Shown here: in pieces, positions 1 to 5,131 of the stretch | Numbering within the stretch: the first letter of the stretch is position 1 | Layout: each line of letters begins with the position of its first letter | From: UBA1172 sp049889655 | GTDB lineage: Bacteria > Pseudomonadota > Alphaproteobacteria > Puniceispirillales > UBA1172 | Direction: 5' to 3' | Length of the DNA: 6,816 nucleotides | Assembly (NCBI GenBank): GCA_049889655.1 | Contig: JBMHCY010000102.1 | Coordinates: 1 to 6,816, forward strand | Position numbers and translations under genes: made by a program | Notes under the pieces: generated by a model | The model's input: the letters and a program-made list of their open reading frames with translations, nothing else | Databases searched by the model: none | What the model was told of the DNA's origin: nothing

Positions 1-79
1 CGACATAGTCTGTTTCGGGTTCGATGATATGGATAACCCACTCACCATCAATTCGCCGAACCCTGATCCTGGTGCTCAA
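1..79 (-). CDS. 5' end of an unrecognised minus-strand gene (partial)
   Basis: A reading frame begins with TTG at 77-79 and runs off the left edge of the window, giving 26 residues beginning MSTRIRVRRIDGEWVIHI. The start is supported by GAGGAG at 89-94, nine bases upstream, and by a TATAAT box further upstream at 176-181. The frame is open upstream of the TTG but I see no better-placed start there. The peptide is basic at first and then looks like a beta-strand stretch; no family can be named from so little. It lies behind the terminator at 197-224, so it is probably its own transcription unit. The call rests on the ribosome binding site and codon appearance only. Confidence 0.45.
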   Translation of the reverse strand, partial: MSTRIRVRRIDGEWVIHIIEPETDYV

Positions 80-88
80 TTCTATTTT

Positions 89-94
89 CTCCTC
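89..94 (-). promoter_or_regulatory. Ribosome binding site deciding the TTG start at 79
   Basis: GAGGAG on the minus strand, nine bases before TTG. It is the reason for choosing a TTG start, since no in-frame ATG is visible within the window. Confidence 0.45.
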
Positions 95-175
95 ATCGGT
101 CTGGCAGAGGCAGGGGAGAAAACGAAAAAAGCAACACGAAAAGGAAACTGCACAGTGCCATTCTGGTGCCGTTTT

Positions 176-181
176 ATTATA
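176..181 (-). promoter_or_regulatory. Candidate -10 box for the left-end gene
   Basis: A perfect TATAAT on the minus strand lies about 95 bases upstream of the TTG start at 79, which would give a leader of about 90 bases. At 17-base spacing the -35 position falls in the T-run of the terminator (TTTTTT), a poor match to TTGACA, and there is no TG extension. The promoter therefore rests on the -10 box alone and may need an activator. Confidence 0.4.
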
Positions 182-196
182 GCCAAGAAAATGGCC

Positions 197-224
197 AAAA
201 AAAAGCGGCTCACGAAGGAGCCGC
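197..224 (-). terminator. Intrinsic terminator, minus strand
   Basis: Read on the minus strand, a perfect 7-bp GC-rich stem (GCGGCTC / GAGCCGC, 218-224 with 205-211) closes a 6-base loop and is followed directly by eight T residues (197-204). This is a textbook Rho-independent terminator. It lies about 256 bases downstream of the glnK stop and 45 bases downstream of the small ORF at 270-404, so it probably ends the amtB-glnK transcript. It could also end a separate short RNA from the intervening region. Confidence 0.85.
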
Positions 225-269
225 CAGAGTTGGGGAGGTTATTACTCTGCTAAATGGCATGACGGCACT

Positions 270-404
270 TTATTTCAACCCCCCATACAAATTAATCATC
301 CAGGGGAATAGGGGTTGATCCGAAAGGGTATTGGCTGCCTCAGCGGGGGTGCGGCGATGCAGGCCCAGCCTCATGTTCATGCTGTCCAACCTGCCGACCA
401 TCAT
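270..404 (-). CDS. Hypothetical 44-residue ORF between glnK and the terminator
   Basis: An ATG ATG pair at 399-404 opens a 44-residue frame ending with TAA at 270-272. It lies 76 bases after glnK on the same strand and 45 bases before the terminator, so it would fit at the end of the operon. No Shine-Dalgarno sequence is visible. The peptide contains RTPAEAA in its middle and ends WMINLYGGLK. A TPAE-like string occurs near the C-terminus of some DDE transposases and integrase cores, so a transposase remnant is one possibility, but the match is too short to claim. It may equally be chance, or part of a long 3' untranslated region. Confidence 0.25.
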   Translation of the reverse strand: MMVGRLDSMNMRLGLHRRTPAEAANTLSDQPLFPWMINLYGGLK

Positions 405-433
405 GCCGCAGCGCAAAAAAGCGGGGCGGTCGT

Positions 434-452
434 TTGACAGCGATTACGTCAA
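434..452. repeat. Short inverted repeat TTGAC-N9-GTCAA downstream of glnK
   Basis: A perfect 5-bp inverted repeat with a 9-base centre lies 28 bases beyond the glnK stop. As RNA it would be a weak hairpin with no adjacent U-run, so it is not a convincing terminator. It could be a dimeric protein-binding site, or chance. Confidence 0.25.
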
Positions 453-480
453 GAAATAGCGAAGGGGCGGGATCAAGCGC

Positions 481-822
481 CTATTTCAGCGCGTCGACCC
501 CCATTTCGCCGGTGCGGATGCGCATGGCATCCTGCAGATCAAGCACAAAGACCTTGCCATCGCCGATCCTGTCGGTATTGGCGGTGCGGCGGATCGTTTC
601 CACCACCTGATCCAGCAGATCAGCCTCAACAGCGATTTCCAGTTTGACCTTGGGCACAAACGCCACGGCGTATTCAGTGCCGCGGTAAATCTCGGTCTGG
701 CCGCGCTGGCGGCCATAACCGCGGACTTCGCTGACAGTCAGGCCGCTGATGCCGAGTTCCATCAGTGCCGCGTGGACATCGTCAAGCTGTGACGGTTTGA
801 TGACGGCGATAATATATTTCAT
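481..822 (-). CDS. glnK: Nitrogen regulatory protein PII (GlnK/GlnB family)
   Basis: Small trimeric cytoplasmic signal protein that binds ATP/ADP and 2-oxoglutarate. It is 113 residues, close to the family's usual 112. The T-loop is intact (about residues 37-55, GYGRQRGQTEIYRGTEYAV) with Tyr51, the uridylylation site of proteobacterial PII proteins, preceded by Glu50; Arg47 is also present. The nucleotide-binding B-loop reads RIGDGKVFV (85-93), with Lys58, Lys90, Arg101 and Arg103 in the expected places. The ATG at 820-822 follows a good ribosome binding site; an upstream in-frame extension to 903 would overlap amtB and lacks family similarity. It is 16 bp downstream of amtB, so its likely partner is that channel, which GlnK proteins block when nitrogen is plentiful. 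GlnK rather than GlnB is inferred from this linkage. Confidence 0.95.
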   Translation of the reverse strand: MKYIIAVIKPSQLDDVHAALMELGISGLTVSEVRGYGRQRGQTEIYRGTEYAVAFVPKVKLEIAVEADLLDQVVETIRRTANTDRIGDGKVFVLDLQDAMRIRTGEMGVDALK

Positions 823-826
823 GACA

Positions 827-833
827 CCCCCCT
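827..833 (-). promoter_or_regulatory. Ribosome binding site of glnK
   Basis: AGGGGGG on the minus strand ends four bases before the ATG at 822; the AGGGG core is six bases away. It lies in the 16-bp gap after the amtB stop and fixes the glnK start at 822 rather than at the longer frame opening at 903. Confidence 0.7.
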
Positions 834-838
834 GGTGA

Positions 839-2113
839 TCAGTTCTGGTTATAGCCGCGTTCCCCATGCTGGGCGAGATCAAGGCCTTCGATTTCGACAT
901 CATGGCTGACCCGAAGCGGTACCGCGAGAGCGATCAGTTTGAGGATCACGAAAGAGGCTATCGCTGTCCAGACAAAGGTGATGATCACGCCGCCGGCCTG
1001 GGCCATGAACTGGCTGCCAACGGTCATGCCTTCGGGCAGGCCGCCGCCGCTGAACTGCTCGGTGGCGAGCACCGCCACCAGCAGGCTGCCGACAATACCG
1101 CCAACCCCGTGGACAGCAAAAACATCGAGCGAATCATCGAGCTTCATCCTGACCCTGATCAGATCAACCGCCACATAGCAGATCACCCCGCCAGCAAGGC
1201 CGAGGATAACGCCCCCTGGCACACCGATATACCCCGAGGCCGGTGTCACGGTGGCGAGCCCGGCAACCATACCGGTCACGATGCCCACCAGCGACGGGCG
1301 GCCAAACCGCATCCATTCGATGACCATCCATGACAGTGCCCCGATGGATGCGGCCAGATGCGTCACCAGCAGGGCCATCCCGGCCCCCTGGCCTGCGCCG
1401 AGGGCAGAACCGCCGTTGAAACCAAACCAGCCAACCCAGAGCATGGATGCCCCGATCATGGTCAGCACGGGGCTGTGCGGTGGCTGCACCGAATGCGGGA
1501 AGACAGCACGCCTGCCAAGCACAATGGCGATAACGAGGGCGGCTGTACCGGCAGTGGTGTGAACAACAATCCCGCCTGCGAAATCCATAACATTCCAGCC
1601 TGCCAGAATGCCGCCGCCCCAGACCCAGTGTGTCACCGGTGCGTAGACGGCAAGCAGCCAGATCAGCGAGAACAGCAGCACGGCAGCAAAGTTCATCCGT
1701 TCAACATAGGCCCCGATCACCAGGGCCGGGGTGATGATGGCAAAGGTCATCTGGAAGGCGGCGAAAACACTCTCGGGGATGGTTCCGGATTCGCTTTCGA
1801 GCGTGATGCCAGCCATCATCATGTTGCCGAGATCACCGAACCAGGCCCCGTCACCGGAAAACGCCAGCGAATAGCCGCAGATCACCCACGCCACCGAGCA
1901 GACACAGGCAATCGCAAAATGATGCATCAGCACGGAAACAACGTTTCGGGATTGCACAAGCCCGGCATAGAACAGCGCCAGCCCCGGCAGGGTCATGAAC
2001 AAAACGAGCGCTGTTGCAGTCAGGATCCAGGCCGTGTCGCCGCTGTCGACAGCAGCATGGGCAGCAAACGGAAACGATGAGAAAAGCAGAACAGCGAAAA
2101 GTCGAAAAGGCAT
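839..2113 (-). CDS. amtB: Ammonium channel AmtB (Amt/Mep/Rh family)
   Basis: Inner-membrane trimeric channel for ammonium/ammonia, 424 residues. Residues 1-20 form a signal peptide (MPFRLFAVLL... ending AHA), as in E. coli AmtB, followed by about eleven membrane segments. Aligning by eye with E. coli AmtB gives a constant offset of 17, placing every key residue: Phe124 and Phe232 (Phe gate, F107/F215), Trp165 (W148), Asp177 (D160), Ser236 (S219), and the pore twin histidines His185 (GGIVVHTTAG) and His335 (DVFAVHGVGG), equivalent to H168/H318. The C-terminal tail EIEGLDLAQHGERGY, the element that contacts GlnK, is intact. The frame extends upstream to 2218, into the Sel1 gene, but the signal peptide at 2113 argues for that start; the ribosome binding site there is weak. 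It precedes glnK by 16 bp, the reverse of the common glnK-amtB order. Confidence 0.95.
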   Translation of the reverse strand: MPFRLFAVLLFSSFPFAAHAAVDSGDTAWILTATALVLFMTLPGLALFYAGLVQSRNVVSVLMHHFAIACVCSVAWVICGYSLAFSGDGAWFGDLGNMMMAGITLESESGTIPESVFAAFQMTFAIITPALVIGAYVERMNFAAVLLFSLIWLLAVYAPVTHWVWGGGILAGWNVMDFAGGIVVHTTAGTAALVIAIVLGRRAVFPHSVQPPHSPVLTMIGASMLWVGWFGFNGGSALGAGQGAGMALLVTHLAASIGALSWMVIEWMRFGRPSLVGIVTGMVAGLATVTPASGYIGVPGGVILGLAGGVICYVAVDLIRVRMKLDDSLDVFAVHGVGGIVGSLLVAVLATEQFSGGGLPEGMTVGSQFMAQAGGVIITFVWTAIASFVILKLIALAVPLRVSHDVEIEGLDLAQHGERGYNQN

Positions 2114-2169
2114 GATGGTCTCGTCAATAATGGTGGGGAAACTTAGCAAATCTTTTGGGGTATATAAAG

Positions 2170-2745
2170 TCACTCCCGGGGAGGGGTGGTGTGCTGCTGC
2201 CGCCATATCTCGCGCCACTGCTTTGCTGCCGCCTCATCATGGTGGGGGCTCATCGGATCGGCGTGCATTTCGGCCAGCCCGAGCGCCGCATAGGTTACAC
2301 CCTGATCATGGGCCTTGGTGAAAAGCCGTAATGCCCGGTCATGATCGGCAGCAATATCATCACCGAGAAAATACATCATCCCGAGGGCGAAAGTCGCTGC
2401 CGGGTAGCCGGCATCATGGGCGGTGGTAAAGGCAGCAAGGGCGGCATCAACCTCTCCCCCGCGCAGATAGCCGCGTCCCAGTTGCAGGAAATACCGCGGC
2501 TCGTCACCGTTGCTGGCAGCAATCGCCTCAAGGCAGGCGGTGATCACGGCATTGGGGATGATATCGGCAAAGGCCACCGGTGCGGCGGTATGGCCTGGGT
2601 CGGCTTCAAGGGCGGCGAGATGATCGCACATTCCTGGCGTCTTGACTGTTTCGGCACAGGCGAGGGTCGGCATAATCGCCGCGGTGATCATGCTGATCAG
2701 TCTTGTCTGGCCTGTTTGTGGCGGCATGGGCTTCCCGTTGGACAT
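2170..2745 (-). CDS. Secreted Sel1-repeat (TPR-like) protein
   Basis: 191 residues from the ATG at 2743-2745. The N-terminus looks like a signal peptide, with a basic start, a hydrophobic core LISMITAAIMPTLACA, and likely cleavage after Ala31, so the mature protein should be periplasmic. Cys40 and Cys71 lie in a CDHLAA...DP...ACLEA pattern that I recall from periplasmic Sel1-repeat proteins and may form a disulphide. Three helical repeats follow (about 84-113, 114-149, 150-184); the second, with LGMMYFLGDDIAADHDRALRLF, is a typical Sel1 repeat. Such proteins are scaffolds for protein contacts; the specific role is unknown. The frame opens earlier (2838), but the chosen start has AAAGGGG just upstream and gives the signal peptide directly. 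It lies 56 bp upstream of amtB on the same strand and may share its transcript. Confidence 0.8.
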   Translation of the reverse strand: MSNGKPMPPQTGQTRLISMITAAIMPTLACAETVKTPGMCDHLAALEADPGHTAAPVAFADIIPNAVITACLEAIAASNGDEPRYFLQLGRGYLRGGEVDAALAAFTTAHDAGYPAATFALGMMYFLGDDIAADHDRALRLFTKAHDQGVTYAALGLAEMHADPMSPHHDEAAAKQWREIWRQQHTTPPRE

Positions 2746-2748
2746 CTG

Positions 2749-2755
2749 CCCCTTT
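2749..2755 (-). promoter_or_regulatory. Ribosome binding site of the Sel1-repeat gene
   Basis: AAAGGGG on the minus strand, with the AAAGG core five bases before ATG at 2745. It decides for this start over the longer frame beginning at 2838. Confidence 0.6.
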
Positions 2756-2810
2756 GATCTATGGGAAAACGTGGCAGGATCAAGCCAGCGTCGCTTACGG
2801 CGGGAAAAGT

Positions 2811-2839
2811 TTGACGGATCCATCATTCGTTTCCACAAT
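2811..2839 (+). promoter_or_regulatory. Candidate sigma-70 promoter for the enolase-family gene
   Basis: TTGACG (2811-2816, five of six matches to TTGACA), then a 17-base spacer, then CACAAT (2834-2839, four of six matches to TATAAT). Transcription would begin near 2846, leaving a leader of about 20 bases with the ribosome binding site GAGG at 2855-2858. It sits in the 120-bp divergent gap between this gene and the Sel1-repeat gene. Confidence 0.5.
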
Positions 2840-2865
2840 CAAGACAGGATGAATGAGGTGGTGTG

Positions 2866-3966
2866 ATGATCCTTGATCGAATTGAAACTTTCACAACAAG
2901 GGATGTTGGCTTTGTCCGGGTGACAACAACAGATGGGGCTGAGGGCTGGGGCCAGGTCTCGACCTATCAGAGTGATATCACCTGCGAGGTTCTGCACCGT
3001 CAGGTCGCGCCGTGGATGCTCGGGCAGGATACCACTGATCTCGATGATCTGCTCGACCTGGTGACAGAACGCGAGCATAAATTCCCCGGCTCCTATCTGC
3101 GGCGGGCCATGGGCGGTGTTGATACGGCGCTCTGGGATCTGCGTGGCAAAATCGCTGGCAAGCCTGTGGCCAGCCTGCTCGGGGGGTCACCGGGCAGAAT
3201 TCGGGCCTATGCCAGTTCGATGAAACGCGATATCACCCCGGCTGAGGAAGCCGAGCGGTTCAAGCATCTGCGGGACAGCCTCGGCTTTGATGCGTTCAAA
3301 ATGCGGGCCGGGGCCGAAGTCGGGCGCAACGAGGATGAATGGCCGGGGCGGACCGAAGAGATCATCCCCACCATGCGCCGTGAATTGGGGGATGATGTTG
3401 ATCTGCTCATTGATGCCAACAGCTGCTACAGCCCGGATCGGGCGATTGAGGTCGGCCGTATGCTCGAAGATCACGGTTTCGGGCATTATGAAGAACCCTG
3501 CCCCTATTGGGAGCTGGACCAGACAAAACAGGTCACCGATGCCCTTGCCATTGATGTGACCGGCGGTGAGCAGGATTGCGATCTGCCCACCTGGCGGCGG
3601 ATGATCGAGATGCGTGCTGTCGATATCGTCCAGCCGGATATTCTCTATCTTGGCGGCATCTGCCGGACGTTAAGGGTGGTGGCCATGGCTGAAAAGGCAG
3701 GGCTTCCGGTGACGCCGCATTGTGCCAATCTCTCGCTGGTGACGCTGTTCACCATGCATCTGCTGCGGGCGATCCCCAATGCCGGGAAGTATCTGGAATT
3801 TTCCATTGAGGGCGAAGATTACTACCCCTGGCAGCAGGACCTTTTCGTCGAAAGTCCCTATGCGATCACCGATGGCCACGCCACTGTCACCGATGCTCCG
3901 GGCTGGGGGGTTGAGATCAATCCTGAATGGCTGGCCCGGTCAATATATCAGGTCAGCCAGCGGTAA
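2866..3966 (+). CDS. Enolase-superfamily protein, mandelate racemase / acid-sugar dehydratase type
   Basis: Predicted cytoplasmic TIM-barrel enzyme, 366 residues, that would abstract a proton alpha to a carboxylate with Mg2+. Numbering from ATG 2866: the MR/MLE signature AMGGVDTALWDLRGKIAGKP is at about 81-100; metal ligands are Asp183 (LLIDAN), Glu209 (HYEEP) and Glu235 (GGEQD); the Asp258 (QPDILYLGG) and His285 (TPHCANLS) dyad matches mandelate racemase D270/H297; Glu311 (YLEFS) matches E317. On the second barrel strand the motif is Lys145-Met-Arg147, so the second lysine of the racemase KxK motif is replaced by arginine. This favours a dehydratase using the His-Asp dyad over a racemase; the substrate cannot be told. 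GAGG at 2855-2858 is seven bases from ATG 2866, a better spacing than for the GTG at 2863. It is monocistronic and convergent with the DDAH-like gene. Confidence 0.88.
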   Translation: MILDRIETFTTRDVGFVRVTTTDGAEGWGQVSTYQSDITCEVLHRQVAPWMLGQDTTDLDDLLDLVTEREHKFPGSYLRRAMGGVDTALWDLRGKIAGKPVASLLGGSPGRIRAYASSMKRDITPAEEAERFKHLRDSLGFDAFKMRAGAEVGRNEDEWPGRTEEIIPTMRRELGDDVDLLIDANSCYSPDRAIEVGRMLEDHGFGHYEEPCPYWELDQTKQVTDALAIDVTGGEQDCDLPTWRRMIEMRAVDIVQPDILYLGGICRTLRVVAMAEKAGLPVTPHCANLSLVTLFTMHLLRAIPNAGKYLEFSIEGEDYYPWQQDLFVESPYAITDGHATVTDAPGWGVEINPEWLARSIYQVSQR

Positions 3967-3996
3967 TGGCCTGAAGGCGGGGCAGGGGTCTTGCGT

Positions 3997-4812
3997 CTAA
4001 AACCGGAGCGACAGGCAGGACATTCCGCCATCAATTTTGGCACATTCACTATTGCCAACAGTCAGCACGTCAAAACCTTCAGCCCTCAACATGGCTTCGG
4101 TTTTTGGAAAACCAGCAGGCATAATAATGTGGTCGTTATACCTTATCATATTGGCGGCAGGGTCTTCGCCCGCAGGTACCAGCATGGTTTGATAGCCGTT
4201 AAAACAACCGCTCGATGCCAGACGTTCTGTCGATAGAATGCAGTTGTCATCAATCAGGCTGCAATCGGTTTTGAAATGCAGAACATCGGGAGGCGTTTGC
4301 AACACCCGCATGGCGTAACCGTGTTTATCCAGAACAGATCGCAATTGATCCGCCCCGGCTTGATCTGTTCGTGCCGACAGCCCGACCAGCACTTCGGATG
4401 GCGTGGTCAGGATATCACCGGCTTCAACAAACCCATCGGTGATATCTGCAATATCATCAAAGATCAGTGAGAGCGCATCACGCATTGGGGCCACTTCTCC
4501 CCTGCGGGTTTCAGCACCCGGGCGCATCATCACCGCCAGACCGGGCAGGCAAAGGGCTGTGTCTTCAACAAATTGTGCATCAGGAAATTCGGGCAAAGCC
4601 GGTAATTCGATCACCACTGCCCCGGCTTGCCGCAAGGCCTTTTGGTACTCACGATGCTGGCTGGCCATCACCTTGATATCAACGCTGCCCCTGTCTTGTG
4701 CCCTTAGGCCATCGACAGCAGAAGCGGCCGGGCGGCGGGTGATGGCGGAGGCGAAACGTGTCGCATGGCTGGCAGCAGGGCTGGGGAATTGATGGGCAAT
4801 GGGCGCGGTCAT
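3997..4812 (-). CDS. Dimethylargininase-like amidinohydrolase (DDAH family)
   Basis: Predicted cytoplasmic hydrolase of the guanidino-modifying (pentein) superfamily, 271 residues, near the roughly 255-285 usual for DDAH. It would convert methylated arginine to citrulline and a methylamine. Visible motifs in order: AITRRP...SAVDGL (about 23-36), an N-terminal strand typical of the family; FVED (81-84) for guanidinium contact; Glu130 in DGFVEAGD; His179 in VLHFKTDCSL; and Cys266 in KIDGGMSCLSLRF at the C-terminus. The last three match the catalytic Glu/His/Cys of Pseudomonas DDAH. The ATG at 4810-4812 has GAGAG seven bases upstream. The stop lies 30 bp from that of the convergent enolase-family gene. 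By eye the 3' part is less GC-rich than its neighbours. A related arginine-type hydrolase or citrulline-forming enzyme cannot be excluded, so I give no symbol. Confidence 0.85.
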   Translation of the reverse strand: MTAPIAHQFPSPAASHATRFASAITRRPAASAVDGLRAQDRGSVDIKVMASQHREYQKALRQAGAVVIELPALPEFPDAQFVEDTALCLPGLAVMMRPGAETRRGEVAPMRDALSLIFDDIADITDGFVEAGDILTTPSEVLVGLSARTDQAGADQLRSVLDKHGYAMRVLQTPPDVLHFKTDCSLIDDNCILSTERLASSGCFNGYQTMLVPAGEDPAANMIRYNDHIIMPAGFPKTEAMLRAEGFDVLTVGNSECAKIDGGMSCLSLRF

Positions 4813-4935
4813 CAGAAAACTCTCATTATCATCAAAAGGGCTGCGTATCAGTCCAGAAAACTTGATGCCGCTGTAAAGGCCAATTGCCAGCAGGACGTGC
4901 CGGGGATTCTGGTTTGAACAGCCACCATCAGGTTG

Positions 4936-4950
4936 TGATCAGAATGATCA
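4936..4950. repeat. Paired palindromes TGATCA-N3-TGATCA upstream of the DDAH-like gene
   Basis: Two copies of TGATCA, each a palindrome, are separated by GAA, forming a 15-base imperfect dyad in the 164-bp gap between the DDAH-like start and the tRNA 3' end. It lies about 125-140 bases upstream of the DDAH-like ATG. It could be an operator for a dimeric regulator; no known site is matched. Confidence 0.3.
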
Positions 4951-4976
4951 GGATTGCGTGCAAACCCTTGAAAAAA

Positions 4977-5052
4977 TGGTGCTGGTGAGAGGACTTGAAC
5001 CTCCGACCTACTGATTACGAATCAGTTGCTCTGCCGACTGAGCTACACCAGC
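4977..5052 (-). tRNA. tRNA-Thr (anticodon CGU)
   Basis: Full cloverleaf on the minus strand, 76 bases including the encoded CCA (4977-4979). The acceptor stem is GCTGGTG/CACCAGC, the D stem GCTC/GAGC, the anticodon stem ACTGA/TCAGT with loop TTCGTAA (anticodon CGT, reading ACG), and the T stem GGAGG/CCTCT with loop TTCAAGT; the discriminator base is A. Six T residues (4971-4976) follow CCA directly and may help end transcription. A near-consensus promoter lies just upstream, so the tRNA is probably transcribed separately from hemY. Confidence 0.97.
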
Positions 5053-5065
5053 ATCATCAGCCATG

Positions 5066-5094
5066 CTTATAGCGTTAAATAATCCGGGTGACAA
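5066..5094 (-). promoter_or_regulatory. Sigma-70 promoter of tRNA-Thr
   Basis: On the minus strand: TTGTCA (5089-5094, five of six), a spacer of exactly 17 bases, then TATAAG (5066-5071, five of six). The expected start near 5059 gives a 5' leader of about seven bases before the mature tRNA at 5052. It lies in the 79-bp gap after the hemY stop. Confidence 0.7.
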
Positions 5095-5131
5095 TGCCAT
5101 CCTGCCAAGCGCCCGCGGGGTCATGCCGAGG

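Noticed and set aside
29..253. 74-residue plus-strand ORF
   Set aside because: It runs through the minus-strand promoter and terminator, its lysine-rich part is the A-run of the terminator, and no ribosome binding site is visible.
373..462. 28-residue plus-strand ORF antisense to the small minus-strand ORF (ends FDSDYVKK)
   Set aside because: It is too short, with no ribosome binding site and no recognisable family; it competes with an equally weak minus-strand frame.
866..2080. Long plus-strand ORFs across amtB (up to 240 residues)
   Set aside because: These are antisense frames produced by GC-rich codon use; their compositions are odd (His/Gly/Gln-rich) and amtB on the other strand is certain.
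2161..2166. TATATA as a -10 box upstream of amtB
   Set aside because: No acceptable -35 sequence lies at 16-18 bases, and it overlaps the end of the Sel1-repeat gene; not enough to call a promoter.
2773..2787. Sigma-54-like element (TGGC...TGCC) upstream of the Sel1-repeat gene
   Set aside because: The GG and GC are nine bases apart, not the required ten, and no consensus TTGC follows. A nitrogen-regulated sigma-54 promoter was expected near amtB but none is visible.
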